The notes: generated by a model from the sequence alone, not told the origin. Shown: positions 26,763 to 36,295, numbered from the stretch's first letter. The stretch: DNA of 64,000 nt from Actinophytocola sp044466355 (GCF_044466355.1 NZ_JBITMQ010000010.1:248001-312000), one strand, 5' to 3'. A program made the numbers and translations.

Positions 26763-28082
26763 TCAGCCCGCTTCGAGGGCCTCCGGCGTCGAGGGAGGAT
26801 CCGTGAGGCACGAAGCGTTGTAGCGGTCGAGGCGTGCCTGCGCCTCCTGGGTCGCCGCGAGGAAACGGGCGGCCGGGTCCGCGCCGACGGTCAGCACGTC
26901 GTGCATGGCCGCGGTGATGGCGTCCTGGATGCCGTTCAGGTCGCCGATCATCGCTCCGGCGGCCGCTGGCGTCCCGTCCGACGCGGCGACCTGCTCCGCC
27001 GCGACACCGTAGTAGGGGTGCCGGTCGAACCACCCCTCGGCGGCGAGCTGCCGCCGCGCCCGAACGGTCACCGGCAAGGAGCCGGTGTACTGGCGGCGCA
27101 CCGCGTGGTGCGGGTTGAGGAGGTGCTGCGTGAACGCGAGCGCGCCGTCCTCCTTCTCCTTGGGGAGCCCCGCGGTCAGGAACATCGACTGGCCGCCAAG
27201 GAGCATGCCCGCGCGGGGGCGGTCACCGTTGTGCGGCAGCTGGCCGGTCGTCAGCTCGAACCCGGCCTTGGCGGCCATGTCCGACAGGAGCATCCCGACG
27301 GCAGACGAACTGACCACGAACGCGACCTCCTTGCGCTGGAACGCTTCCATGGCCGCCAGCCAGTCCCGCAGTGTGCCGGTGTACAGGTAGTGGCCGCCGG
27401 TGTGCATCCGCTGCCACCACCGCGCGTAGGCGAGCATCTCCGGCGAGTCCAGGACGACCCGCTCCGCCCGGCCTGTCCTGCCGTTGTCGTGGTCGCCGAG
27501 CAGCCCGCCCTGCGCGGCGACCTCCATCTGGAACATCCAGCCGTGGTTGGGCCACGCGACACCGTTGGCGGGCGCGCCGGGGAGGCGCGACACGGCCACG
27601 CAGGCCGCCTCGAGCTCCTGCCAGGTGGTCGGCATCCGTGCGACACCGGCACGCGTCAGCATGTCCTGGTTGGCGAACAGGACCGCGGTCGACACCACGG
27701 TCGGCATGGCGACCAGCCGGCCGTCCTGGCTGTAGTAGTCACGAACGGCCGGCACGACGTCGTCGATCACCACGGGCTCGCCGAGGATCTTCGTGCGGTC
27801 CCCGATGGCGTCCTGGATCGGGGTGAACAGCGGGCGGCCGTCGGCCGCGCGCGTGTCGAGCGCCAGCTGGGTGGCGGTGAAGTAGTACTCCACCAGGTCC
27901 GGCGGCCTGCCTTCCGCCGCCGCGCGTGCGACCTCACCCGGCAGCTCCCGGAAGTTGACCTCCCGAAGGCGGATCTCGTAGCCGGGATGGGCCCTGGTGA
28001 ACGACTCGGCTGCTTCCTCGACCGTGTCGTGGAAATGGGGGATCGGGTGACCCGCGAGCCAGACGTCGATGGTGACCGGCAC
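26763..28082 (-). CDS. Family 1 extracellular solute-binding-like protein without signal peptide
   Basis: 439 residues. GTG 28082 has GGAGG 5 bases upstream, so the start is secure, and the protein begins PVTIDVWLAGHPIPHFHDTV with no signal peptide or lipobox. The body matches UgpB/MalE-type sugar-binding proteins: FTRAHPGYEIRLREVNF, LVAMPTVVSTAVLFANQDML and TTWQELEAACVA. No ABC permease genes are near. A cytoplasmic binding protein may bind or sequester the cluster's product or a sugar intermediate; this is speculation. Confidence 0.8.
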   Translation of the reverse strand: MPVTIDVWLAGHPIPHFHDTVEEAAESFTRAHPGYEIRLREVNFRELPGEVARAAAEGRPPDLVEYYFTATQLALDTRAADGRPLFTPIQDAIGDRTKILGEPVVIDDVVPAVRDYYSQDGRLVAMPTVVSTAVLFANQDMLTRAGVARMPTTWQELEAACVAVSRLPGAPANGVAWPNHGWMFQMEVAAQGGLLGDHDNGRTGRAERVVLDSPEMLAYARWWQRMHTGGHYLYTGTLRDWLAAMEAFQRKEVAFVVSSSAVGMLLSDMAAKAGFELTTGQLPHNGDRPRAGMLLGGQSMFLTAGLPKEKEDGALAFTQHLLNPHHAVRRQYTGSLPVTVRARRQLAAEGWFDRHPYYGVAAEQVAASDGTPAAAGAMIGDLNGIQDAITAAMHDVLTVGADPAARFLAATQEAQARLDRYNASCLTDPPSTPEALEAG

Positions 28083-28178
28083 AGTTCCTCCAGTACGGAC
28101 GGCGGGGTTTTCCGCGCGGTGACTCGGATGCTACGGAGCGCACGGCCGACCTGACATCCTGCGCGTTGCGGTGCACCG

Positions 28179-29636
28179 CTACTCGACGATGTCCATCTGG
28201 CCCATCATGCCGTGCACCGAATGCTCCAGATAGTGGCAGTGGTACAGGAACTTGCCGAGGTAGTCGGTGAAGTTGAGCTGTATCCGGACCGGCTCGCCCG
28301 GTGCGACGAAGACCGTGTCCTTGCGGCCGGCGTCGTCGAGAGTCGGCGGTTTCCCGCCCCGGTCGAGCACCCGGAACTGCTCGAGGTGCGTGTGGAACGT
28401 GTGCGGAATGCCGAACTCGAAGTCGTCGTTGCGGATCTCCCAGATCTCGGAAGTGCCGCGTTTGACCCGGAAGTCGACACGGTTCGGGTCGAAGGTCCTG
28501 TCGTTGACGAGACCGAGCGGCTCCGGGCCGGTCAGGTCGAACCTCATCGCCACCACCCGATCGACGGTGGCACGCGGCATCGGCGGCAGTGGCCGCAGCG
28601 TGTCGGGCACCCGGCTCGGGTCGTCCGCGTCCCGTGTCACGTCGAACCGGAGTACCGGACCGGTCACGTCCTGGAGCACCAGCTGCGTGCCGGCGTCGTA
28701 ACGGGAGAAGTCGATCACGACGTCGATGCGCTCCGCCGACCCGAGTTCGATCTCCGAGCGTGGCACCGGTGCGGGCAGCAGCCCGCCGTCGGATCCGATC
28801 TGGACCATGTCGGCGCCGCCGAGCTTGAGGCGGAAGACCCGTTCGGTCGCGCCGTTGAGGAAACGGATCCGGTACTTGCGCCTGGCCACCGGAAAGTGTG
28901 GTGTCACGACACCATTGGCCAGGATCGTGGTCCGCTCCGGCGGGTGAACGGTGTAGACGAGGGTGCCGTTCTCGTCGAGCAGGGCGTCCCGGAGCATGAT
29001 CGGGATGTCGTACTCCCCGCTGGGCAGGTTGAGCGCGCGCTCCTCGTCGTCCTCCAGGATGTAGAACCCGTGCAGTCCGAGATAGACGTTCTCGGCCTCG
29101 ACGTGGTGCGCGTGATCGTGGTACCAGAGGGTCGCGCCCTGCTGCCTGTTCGGGTAGTAGTAGTCGCGGCTCGACCCCGGGGCGATGATGTCCGTCGGGT
29201 ACCCGTCGCTGCTCTGCGGAACATGTCCGCCGTGCAGGTGCACGTTCGTCGGCCCGGCCAGCGTGTTGGTGAAGGAGACCTTCACCGGCCGTCCCGTCTT
29301 CGCCCGGATGGTCGGGCCCACGAACTGACCCGCGTAGGTGCGGACAACGGAGGGATGCCCTGGCACGAACTCGTGCTCGGCCTGCTGGATGGGGATGCGG
29401 TAGCAGTCAGTGCCGCTCCTGGTTGTCGGGCTCAGTTCCCGGGGGACCGGCATGCGCTTGGTGAACTGCGTGCCTGGGCGGATTCGGCGCATGCCGGCCG
29501 ACCGCACATGACCGGAGTGCGCGGCGACGCCGCGGTTCGCCGCCGGGGTCGGCTGGGGTGGGAGCAACAACGCCCCGCCCACAACACTGCCCGCGGTGAT
29601 CCCGCCCAGGGTCAATAATCGTCGCCTGTCCAACAT
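28179..29636 (-). CDS. Tat-exported multicopper oxidase
   Basis: 485 residues. The N-terminus DRRRLLTLGG and the following hydrophobic run form a twin-arginine signal, so the folded enzyme is exported. The four copper motifs are present in order: HLHGGH, WYHDHAHHVE, HTFHTHLEQF and HCHYLEHSVHGMM. It is close to the phenoxazinone synthase/CotA/bilirubin oxidase group that oxidises phenols with oxygen. A TTA codon is at position 7. It may couple or oxidise the phenolic product outside the cell. Confidence 0.92.
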   Translation of the reverse strand: MLDRRRLLTLGGITAGSVVGGALLLPPQPTPAANRGVAAHSGHVRSAGMRRIRPGTQFTKRMPVPRELSPTTRSGTDCYRIPIQQAEHEFVPGHPSVVRTYAGQFVGPTIRAKTGRPVKVSFTNTLAGPTNVHLHGGHVPQSSDGYPTDIIAPGSSRDYYYPNRQQGATLWYHDHAHHVEAENVYLGLHGFYILEDDEERALNLPSGEYDIPIMLRDALLDENGTLVYTVHPPERTTILANGVVTPHFPVARRKYRIRFLNGATERVFRLKLGGADMVQIGSDGGLLPAPVPRSEIELGSAERIDVVIDFSRYDAGTQLVLQDVTGPVLRFDVTRDADDPSRVPDTLRPLPPMPRATVDRVVAMRFDLTGPEPLGLVNDRTFDPNRVDFRVKRGTSEIWEIRNDDFEFGIPHTFHTHLEQFRVLDRGGKPPTLDDAGRKDTVFVAPGEPVRIQLNFTDYLGKFLYHCHYLEHSVHGMMGQMDIVE

Positions 29637-29689
29637 GCTGTGCCTCGTTTCTCTGTGTGTGTCCCAGGTCCCCCGAACCCGGGACGGGG

Positions 29690-30664
29690 TCAGACCGCGG
29701 GCCGGACGGTCAGCTCGAACGCCGACACCACCCGGCCCTGTTGTTCGGCCGTCACGGCGAGCCGGGGCGACGGCTCACCCCCGGCCTCTACGAACGTCGC
29801 GCGCAGGACGGTCGGCAGGTCGAACTCGGCGACCGCCCGGTACTCGGCCGTGACCGAGGACATCTCCAGGCGGGTCGCGGGCACGGCGAGACGCCGGGAC
29901 GCCGCGACCAGGGACAGCTGCCGGGCCGCCTCCAGCTGGACCATCGCGAAGATGTAGTCGGCGGGGTGGTCGAACATCACCGGGTGGCGCAGGTCGACGT
30001 TGATCCTCGCCTCGTAGCCACCGTCGACCGCGCTGACGCCGGTGATCACGACGTTGTCCTGGTTGACCCGCCCGACCTCGGCGGCCGTCACGTCGCCCGG
30101 CCCTGGCGGCGCCACCACACCCATCCGGACCGGCAGCCGGCGCTCGGTCCGCAGGCGGCCGCGCATCTGTCCCCACACGGCCCTGCTCATGAGCGTCTGT
30201 GCCATCCGCGACCGGCCGACGACCACCTCGCCCGCCCGCACCGTGAAGGCCCACACCAGTGCGGAGACCTGGCCGGCGCGCCGGGCCACGTGCTCGACCA
30301 CGCAGTCCACGGCGACATGGACCGGTTCGTCGGTGTCGAACGGGCTGGTGTCCACGAACTCCCCGGACAGCTCGCGCATCAGGAACTTCGCGTCGGCCGC
30401 GCCGCCGAGCGGCACGTCGAACTGCTCGTGCGCGACGACGAAGCAGGCCTGCCTGCAGATCTCGATCAGCGTCGCCAGGTCCCGCACCCGGTTGCCGACC
30501 GGCACCTCGCAGTAGAAGCGGTGCGAACGCGGCAACGTCGCGCCGAGCACAGACTCGCGCGGTCCCCGAACCGCGAAGCTGGTCAGGAACACATCGTCGA
30601 ATCCGTCCTTGTGCACCAGCGCCTTGGGCAGGATCTGCAGATGACTAACGTCCTTGTCGTCCAC
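29690..30664 (-). CDS. AfsA-family (gamma-butyrolactone synthase type) protein
   Basis: 324 residues. GTG 30664 has GAGGAGG 7 bases upstream. GTG 30685, overlapping the upstream stop as GTGA, is the alternative. LPKALVHKDGFDDVFLTSF at the N-terminus and the two repeats (HRFYCEVP and NQDNVVITGVS, then HPVMFDHPADYIFAMVQLEA) match the double hot-dog AfsA/ScbA fold. AfsA joins DHAP with a beta-keto acyl chain to make butyrolactone signals. No receptor or reductase gene is adjacent, so it may instead perform a related condensation on the ACP encoded two genes upstream. Confidence 0.82.
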   Translation of the reverse strand: MDDKDVSHLQILPKALVHKDGFDDVFLTSFAVRGPRESVLGATLPRSHRFYCEVPVGNRVRDLATLIEICRQACFVVAHEQFDVPLGGAADAKFLMRELSGEFVDTSPFDTDEPVHVAVDCVVEHVARRAGQVSALVWAFTVRAGEVVVGRSRMAQTLMSRAVWGQMRGRLRTERRLPVRMGVVAPPGPGDVTAAEVGRVNQDNVVITGVSAVDGGYEARINVDLRHPVMFDHPADYIFAMVQLEAARQLSLVAASRRLAVPATRLEMSSVTAEYRAVAEFDLPTVLRATFVEAGGEPSPRLAVTAEQQGRVVSAFELTVRPAV

Positions 30665-30681
30665 CGGACGCACCTCCTCGG

Positions 30682-32523
30682 TCACAGGTCCAACATGACG
30701 TCGTTGGCGACGAGCCAGCGGTTGAGCCACAACGCCATCTCAAGACTTCCCCGGTCGTAGGCGCGGCTCACCGCACCGGAATCCCGTGCCGCGACGGCTT
30801 GGGCCTTGTCGAGGTCGAGCAGCGGCCGGACCGGCGCGTTCATGTCGGACAGCACCTCACGCAGCTCCGACTGCAACGCGGCCTCGTAGCCCGGGTCCTG
30901 TGTGGCGGGGTACGGGGTCTTGACCCGCTCCAGGACCGAGGTCGGCAGCAGGTCCGTGGTGGCGGCCCGCAGCAGGCTCTTCTCCCTGCCGTCGAAGGAC
31001 TTCATCTGCCACGGCACGTTGAACACGTACTCGACCAGCCGGTGGTCGCAGAACGGGACCCGGACCTCGAGGCTCGCCGCCATGCTCATCAGGTCCTTGC
31101 GGTCCAGCAACGTCTGCACGAACCGGGTGAGGTTGAGATAGGTGATCTGCCGCATCCGCCGGTCCTGGTCCGGCTCGCCAGGCAGCTGGGGCATCTCCGC
31201 GATCGCCTCGGAGTAGCGCTGTCTGCGGTACTCCGCCAGGTCGAGCTTCTCCACCAGACCCCGGTCCAGCAGCCCGATCCCGCCGAAGTAGCGCGACGAA
31301 CCGGAGGTGAGCCACGGGAAGGTCTCGGCCTTGATCGCGTTGGGGTTGTGGAACCACCGGTACCCGCCGAACAGCTCGTCCGCCGACTCGCCGGACAGTG
31401 CCACCGTCGAGGTCATCCGGATCGCGCGGAACAGCAGGTACAGCGACGGCCACATGTCGCCCCAGTAGGCGGGCGGCCGGTCGGTCGCGTACAGAACCTC
31501 CGCGCGCACCGCCGGATCGACGAGGTTCGCGCTGTCGAGCAGGATCTCGGTGTGGCGCGAGCTGACGAACTCGGCGACCTCCCTGGCGAACGGCGCGTCC
31601 GCGGAGCCGCGGACGGCGTCGGCCTGGAAGCGGTCCTCCGCGCCGGCGAAGTCGACCGAGAAGGACCGGACCTGCCCTCGTCCCAGGTTCTTCGCCGCCA
31701 GCGCGGTGACCGCGGAGGAGTCGAGCCCGCCGGAGAGCAGCGTGCACAGCGGCACGTCGGAGTTGAGCTCGCGGTAGACGATGTCCTCGAGGAGTTCCCG
31801 GACGTGGCCGATCGTCGCCTGCAGGTCGTCGGTGTGCGGCCTGGCCTCCAGCGACCAGTACCGCTGGTTGACGACGCCATTGGCGTTGACGCGGACCAGG
31901 TGGCCCGGGCGCACCTCGCGCATGCCGACGTAGACGGTCTCCTCCGGCGTCTTCACCATGTCGAACATCTCGCGGAGACCGTCGAGGTCGGTGCGGCACG
32001 GCGCCATCGGGTTCGCCAGGATGGCCTTGGGTTCCGATCCGAAGAGCACCCCGTGCGGTGTCTCCATGTAGAACAGCGGTTTCACACCCATGTGGTCGCG
32101 GACCATGACCAGCTCGTCGCGACGGGCGTCCCAGATCGCGAAGGCGTACATGCCCATCAGCCGGTGCACGCACGCCGTGCCCCATTCCAGGTAGGAATGC
32201 AGCAGCACCTCGGTGTCGCTCCGGGTTTGGAAGTGGTGGCCGCGGGAGCGCAGCTCGGCGCGCAGCTCGCGGAAGTTGAATATCTCACCCGAGAAGGTGA
32301 GGACGGCCAGCTGCTTGTCGAGCTCGGAGAACTCCATGGGCTGCGCGCCGCCGATGACGTCGATGATGGCGAGCCTGCGGTGCCCCAGCGCGACGTGCCG
32401 CGCCGTCCAGATGCCCTCCGCGTCGGGTCCCCGGTTCTTGAGCGTCCTGGTCATCGCCTGGATCGTGGCGTGCTCCTTGGACAGATCCCGGCTGAAGTCG
32501 ACCCAGCCCGCGATTCCACACAT
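30682..32523 (-). CDS. Asparagine synthetase (glutamine-hydrolysing) family amidotransferase
   Basis: 613 residues. ATG 32523 gives MCGIAGWVDF, so Cys2 is the glutaminase nucleophile; TTGGAGAA lies upstream. RGPDAEGIW, LAIIDVIGGAQPM and the synthetase loop LLSGGLDSSAVTAL (about 250-263) are intact, so it should adenylate a carboxylate and amidate it. It starts 25 bases after the ACP gene. That pairing recalls OxyD, which makes malonamyl-ACP for tetracyclines, so an ACP-bound acid may be the substrate. A plain asparagine synthetase is less likely here. Confidence 0.88.
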   Translation of the reverse strand: MCGIAGWVDFSRDLSKEHATIQAMTRTLKNRGPDAEGIWTARHVALGHRRLAIIDVIGGAQPMEFSELDKQLAVLTFSGEIFNFRELRAELRSRGHHFQTRSDTEVLLHSYLEWGTACVHRLMGMYAFAIWDARRDELVMVRDHMGVKPLFYMETPHGVLFGSEPKAILANPMAPCRTDLDGLREMFDMVKTPEETVYVGMREVRPGHLVRVNANGVVNQRYWSLEARPHTDDLQATIGHVRELLEDIVYRELNSDVPLCTLLSGGLDSSAVTALAAKNLGRGQVRSFSVDFAGAEDRFQADAVRGSADAPFAREVAEFVSSRHTEILLDSANLVDPAVRAEVLYATDRPPAYWGDMWPSLYLLFRAIRMTSTVALSGESADELFGGYRWFHNPNAIKAETFPWLTSGSSRYFGGIGLLDRGLVEKLDLAEYRRQRYSEAIAEMPQLPGEPDQDRRMRQITYLNLTRFVQTLLDRKDLMSMAASLEVRVPFCDHRLVEYVFNVPWQMKSFDGREKSLLRAATTDLLPTSVLERVKTPYPATQDPGYEAALQSELREVLSDMNAPVRPLLDLDKAQAVAARDSGAVSRAYDRGSLEMALWLNRWLVANDVMLDL

Positions 32524-32548
32524 GAGTTCTCCAACCGCCAACCTTGCG

Positions 32549-32812
32549 TCAGGCGCTGCGACTTAAGTTCTCGTTGACCAGTTCGATCAGACCGTTCGGT
32601 GTCTCCGCCGCCAGGACGTCGTCCAGCGCGAGCTGCACCGAGTACGTGCTCTCGATCTGCAGGCACATGTTGAACAGGGACAGCGAGTCGAACCCGAGGT
32701 CCTCGAAGGGGACCTCTCCGATGCTGTCGTCGAGTGCCACCTCGGAAGACGGGTCCCGGTCGCCGCACTCGGCCATCAGTTCCGTGAGTCGTTGCAGTAC
32801 CAGCGCGGTCAC
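32549..32812 (-). CDS. Acyl carrier protein
   Basis: 87 residues. GTG 32812 has GGGAGG 5 bases upstream. FEDLGFDSLSLFNMCLQIES carries the phosphopantetheine Ser43 and resembles type II polyketide carriers more than peptide carriers. It is the first gene of the operon ACP, amidotransferase, AfsA-like protein. Its load is unknown. Confidence 0.9.
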   Translation of the reverse strand: MTALVLQRLTELMAECGDRDPSSEVALDDSIGEVPFEDLGFDSLSLFNMCLQIESTYSVQLALDDVLAAETPNGLIELVNENLSRSA

Positions 32813-32914
32813 GGTGCCTCCCAGATACTTCGATGATGCCTTCGATGTGGATGGGTACGATCATCTGCCGACCGGAGGCCGAGGACATCTCTGTGGTTGC
32901 GCAGAAACCCCGGT

Positions 32915-32958
32915 GACCACAAGAGAGCCCGGCCGGTCGGCCGGGCTCTCTTGTGGTC
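32915..32958 (-). terminator. Strong hairpin terminator between MbtH and ACP genes
   Basis: A perfect 20-bp stem (GACCACAAGAGAGCCCGGCC) closes on a 4-base loop, just after the MbtH stop. It divides the minus-strand genes into two transcription units: HmaS to MbtH, and ACP onward. Confidence 0.85.
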
Positions 32959-32976
32959 GTTCCGGAAGGACGTGTC

Positions 32977-33201
32977 TCACCGATCGCCGGCGTGCTCGGC
33001 GACGAACCCCGCGACGCTGCGCGGCCGCAGGTCCGTCCAGTTCTCCCGCACGTAGGCCATGCACTCCGCGCGGCGGTCCGGTCCATACGCGACCGTCCAG
33101 CCGACGGGCACGTCGGCGAACGCCGGCCACAACGAGTGCTGATCCTCGTCGTTGCGCAGGACGGTGTAGTTGACGTCCGGCACCTCGAACGGGTTGGTCA
33201 T
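32977..33201 (-). CDS. mbtH: MbtH-like protein
   Basis: 74 residues, the family length. The signature is complete: NDEDQHSLWPAFADVPVGWT and ENWTDLRP with the conserved Trp residues. GGAGGAG lies upstream of ATG 33201. MbtH proteins bind and activate adenylation domains. The adenylation gene ends 16 bases upstream, so that is the expected partner. Confidence 0.95.
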   Translation of the reverse strand: MTNPFEVPDVNYTVLRNDEDQHSLWPAFADVPVGWTVAYGPDRRAECMAYVRENWTDLRPRSVAGFVAEHAGDR

Positions 33202-33217
33202 GTGCCGCTCCTCCCGG

Positions 33218-34978
33218 TCAGGCCGCCGCCGCGGCGGACTCGTCGTCGATGTACTTGGCGAGCCCGGCCACGGTCGGGACGTCGAACAGCACGTTGATCA
33301 GCAGGTCGACGTCGAGTTCGGACCGGATCCGGCTGAGCAGCCGCATCGCCTGCAGCGACTGGCCGCCGAGGTCGAAGAAGCTGTCGTCGATGCCGATCCT
33401 GGGCACCTCGAGCACCGAGCTGAAGATCGCGCACAGCTGCTCCTGCCGCGGCGTCTGGGGCGCCCGGTAGGTCGACACCGCGTCGAAGTCGGGCTCCGGC
33501 ATCGCCTTGCGGTCCAGCTTTCCGTTGTGGGTCAACGGAAGCGTGTCCAGCGCGACGAACGCGGCGGGCACCATGTAGTCGGGCAGTGTCTCCCTGATGT
33601 GCGCGCGCAGCGCGCCCAAGTCGACCTCGCCGGACTCCGGCACCACGTAGCCCACCAGCCGCTTCTCGCCCTGGTCGAGCTCGCGCACCACGACAACGGC
33701 GTGTGCGACGCCGGGGAAGCCGGCCAGCACCGACTCGACCTCGGCCAACTCGATCCGGAAGCCCAGGATCTTCACCTGGCTGTTCGCCCGGCCGACGAAC
33801 TCGATCAGGCCGTCGCCGTTGCGGCGGGCCAGATCGCCGGTCCGGTACATTCGGGCGCCCGGCGCGCCGAACGGGTCGGCGACGAACCGCTCCGCGGTCA
33901 GCTCCACGTCGCCGAAGTAGCCGCGTGCGACCCCCCGGCCGGAGATGTAGATCTCCCCCTCGACGTCGGCGGGCACCTGTGCGAGCCGGTCGTCGAGGAT
34001 GTGCAGCGTGACGTCGCTGAGCGGACCGCCGACCGGCACCACCGTGCCCGGCCGGTAGTCGGCGGTCAGCGGGTTGTGCGCGGAGAACAGCGTGGCCTCC
34101 GTCGCGCCGTACATCGCCCTGATCACGATGTCGGGGTTGGCGTCCAGCACCCTGCGCACCGCGGCCGGTGCGATCACGTCGCCACCGGTCAGGACCTCGC
34201 TGAGCCCGATGAAGGTCTCCGGCGCCTCCTCGGCGAGCACCCGGAACAGGCCCGCCGTCAGGTGGATACCGGTGATCCGCGACCCGGTGATCAGCTCACG
34301 CAACAGGTTCGGTTCGAGCCGGCCTGGTGGCGCGACCACGATCTCGCCGCCGTGCAGCAGCGGCATCCAGATCTCGTAAGTGGACACGTTGAACGCGTAC
34401 GGCGCCACCATCAGCACCCGCGCGTGCCGCTCCACCGTCCACTGCGGATCGAAGATGAGCCGCAGCACCTCCCGCTGGGTCACCGCGACGCCCTTCGGCT
34501 CGCCGGTGGAGCCGGACGTGTGGATCACGTACGCCAACTGGTCCGGGTGGCTCGGCACCGAGGGGTCGCCGACCGGCTGCTCGGCGGTGGCCGGGTCGTC
34601 GTCGACGATCACGGTCGGCACCCCGGTCGGCAGACCCTCCGCGCGCTTCGCGGTGTCGGCCAGCAGCACCGTCGAGCCGCAGTTGTCCACCACCCACTGC
34701 CTGCGGTCCGGCGGGTAGCCCTCGTGCACCGGGACGTAGGCCGCCCCCGCCTTGACCGTCGCGAGGATGGCCACCACCAGGTCGACGGACCGTTCCAGCA
34801 GCACCGCGACCCGGTCGTCCGGACGGACGCCGAGCCCGATGAGCCGGTGCGCGAGCTGGTTGGCCCGCTCGTCGAGTTCGCGGTAGGTCAACCCGGCCGC
34901 ACCGCCGGACACGGCGACCGCGTCCGGCGTGCGCGCGACCTGCTCGGCGAACCGCTGGGGGATCGAGAAGATCTCCAT
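33218..34978 (-). CDS. Adenylation-carrier didomain NRPS, predicted to load a non-amino aryl hydroxy acid
   Basis: 586 residues: adenylation domain (about 10-500), carrier domain with Ser541 in LGGQSLQ. ATG 34978 has GGGAG upstream. HTSGSTGEPKG, GRANSQVKILGFRIE and the late NGKLDRK Lys are intact. The pocket, aligned by eye to GrsA, reads N197 V198 Y201 H239 L263 G265 M289 L297 F298 K. The 4-hydroxyphenylglycine code is DIFHLGLLCK, so the pocket is similar but the Asp that holds the amino group is Asn, as in aryl-acid domains. With HmaS two genes upstream, 4-hydroxymandelate is the best guess. No condensation domain is fused. Confidence 0.88.
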   Translation of the reverse strand: MEIFSIPQRFAEQVARTPDAVAVSGGAAGLTYRELDERANQLAHRLIGLGVRPDDRVAVLLERSVDLVVAILATVKAGAAYVPVHEGYPPDRRQWVVDNCGSTVLLADTAKRAEGLPTGVPTVIVDDDPATAEQPVGDPSVPSHPDQLAYVIHTSGSTGEPKGVAVTQREVLRLIFDPQWTVERHARVLMVAPYAFNVSTYEIWMPLLHGGEIVVAPPGRLEPNLLRELITGSRITGIHLTAGLFRVLAEEAPETFIGLSEVLTGGDVIAPAAVRRVLDANPDIVIRAMYGATEATLFSAHNPLTADYRPGTVVPVGGPLSDVTLHILDDRLAQVPADVEGEIYISGRGVARGYFGDVELTAERFVADPFGAPGARMYRTGDLARRNGDGLIEFVGRANSQVKILGFRIELAEVESVLAGFPGVAHAVVVVRELDQGEKRLVGYVVPESGEVDLGALRAHIRETLPDYMVPAAFVALDTLPLTHNGKLDRKAMPEPDFDAVSTYRAPQTPRQEQLCAIFSSVLEVPRIGIDDSFFDLGGQSLQAMRLLSRIRSELDVDLLINVLFDVPTVAGLAKYIDDESAAAAA

Positions 34979-35020
34979 CAATGTGCTCCCATTACCTCTC
35001 GCCGCGGGCCGGCGACCGTG

Positions 35021-36295
35021 CTAGCTGGCCAGCTCGTCCGGCTCGACGGGCGCGTCGCTGTCCCGGAACGCCCGCAGCGCCAGCGGTCCGTCGAAGATGT
35101 CGCGGGTGCCGGACACCCCGGACAGCATCCGCGCGAAGTCGATCTTGCGCGGGCGCAGGCGACGCGGGTCGATGCTCTCCTGCGCCGCGTCCCAGTAGTC
35201 CTCCTTGGACTTGGTGCGGTCGTAGAAGAACCGGACGAACTCCAGCAACGAGTTGAGGAACTCGCGGTAGTTGCGCTCGTAGCGGTCGTACAGCGCCACC
35301 TCGTCGCCCGGGTTGCGCAGAGCCAGGTCGGCCGTCTCCGCGAGGCCGAGCGAACCACGCAGTGTCAGGCCGACACCGGTCGAGAGCAGCGGGTCGATGA
35401 AGGCCGCCGCGTCACCGACCAGCGCCCAACCCGGTCCGTAGAACTTGTTGCAGGTGTAGGACCAGTCCTTGATCGTGCGGTAGCCGCTCACCCGGGTGGC
35501 GTCCTTGGTGAGCGAGGTGACCTCGTCGGCGGCCGCGAGCTGGGCTGCGTGCAGCTGCTCCGGCGTCATGCCGGACTTCTTGTACGCGTCGATGTGCGTC
35601 ACGTAGCCGACGCTGACTGTGCCGTCCGACAGCGGGATGAACCAGAACCAGCCGTTCGGGCGGTTCTCGGTGAGCGTGTCACCCGCGCGGGTGCCGCCGT
35701 AGCGCCTGCAGCCCTGGAAGTACGCCCAGACCGCGATGTTGCGCAGGTCGTCGTGGTAGTCGATGAGCCCGAGCTTGCGCGCGAGCAGGTGTGACTGGCC
35801 GGTCGCGTCGACCACCAGCTTGCTGTTCGCGACGGTCGGCTCGGCGTCACCCTTGCGCAGGTAGCGCACGCCGACGGCGCGGTCGCCGTCGAAGATGACC
35901 TCCTGGGCGTTGGCCTCCTCGATGACCAGCGCGCCGAGTTCGCGGGCCCGGCCGAGCAGCACCGAGTCGAAGTCGGCGCGGCGGACCTGGAAGGTGTACT
36001 CGTACTCCGACGCCTCGGTGAACCGGAAGTCCCACGTGCCCTGGTTCCGCCCCCACAGCAGGGAGCCACCGTACTTGCGGACGTACCCCATCCTGTCCAG
36101 CCGCTCACGCAGGCCCAGCGCCTCGATCGTCGGCATCGAACCGGTGATCAGCGACTCACCGATGTGGTAGCGGGGGAACTTCTCCTTCTCCAGGACGAGT
36201 ACCTTGTGCCCCTGTTTCGCCAGGAGGCCCGCCGTCGCCGAGCCACCGGGGCCACCGCCGATGATGACGACGTCGAAGTCGTCTTTGCCTGCCAT
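35021..36295 (-). CDS. FADH2-dependent phenolic halogenase
   Basis: 424 residues. GGGPGGSATAG (13-23) is the FAD motif; FPRYHIGESL and K74 just before Tyr-Gly-Gly correspond to the conserved halogenase Lys region; WFWFIP (216-221) is the WxWxIP motif that separates halogenases from monooxygenases. It resembles BhaA and SgcC3-type enzymes that chlorinate carrier-bound phenols. Its neighbours, a carrier didomain and HmaS, fit chlorination of a tethered hydroxyphenyl acid. It needs a flavin reductase; one is at 61566-62138. Confidence 0.88.
   Translation of the reverse strand: MAGKDDFDVVIIGGGPGGSATAGLLAKQGHKVLVLEKEKFPRYHIGESLITGSMPTIEALGLRERLDRMGYVRKYGGSLLWGRNQGTWDFRFTEASEYEYTFQVRRADFDSVLLGRARELGALVIEEANAQEVIFDGDRAVGVRYLRKGDAEPTVANSKLVVDATGQSHLLARKLGLIDYHDDLRNIAVWAYFQGCRRYGGTRAGDTLTENRPNGWFWFIPLSDGTVSVGYVTHIDAYKKSGMTPEQLHAAQLAAADEVTSLTKDATRVSGYRTIKDWSYTCNKFYGPGWALVGDAAAFIDPLLSTGVGLTLRGSLGLAETADLALRNPGDEVALYDRYERNYREFLNSLLEFVRFFYDRTKSKEDYWDAAQESIDPRRLRPRKIDFARMLSGVSGTRDIFDGPLALRAFRDSDAPVEPDELAS

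Noticed and set aside
35021..36295. Geranylgeranyl reductase or plain FAD monooxygenase
   Set aside because: The WxWxIP motif and the conserved Lys mark a halogenase.
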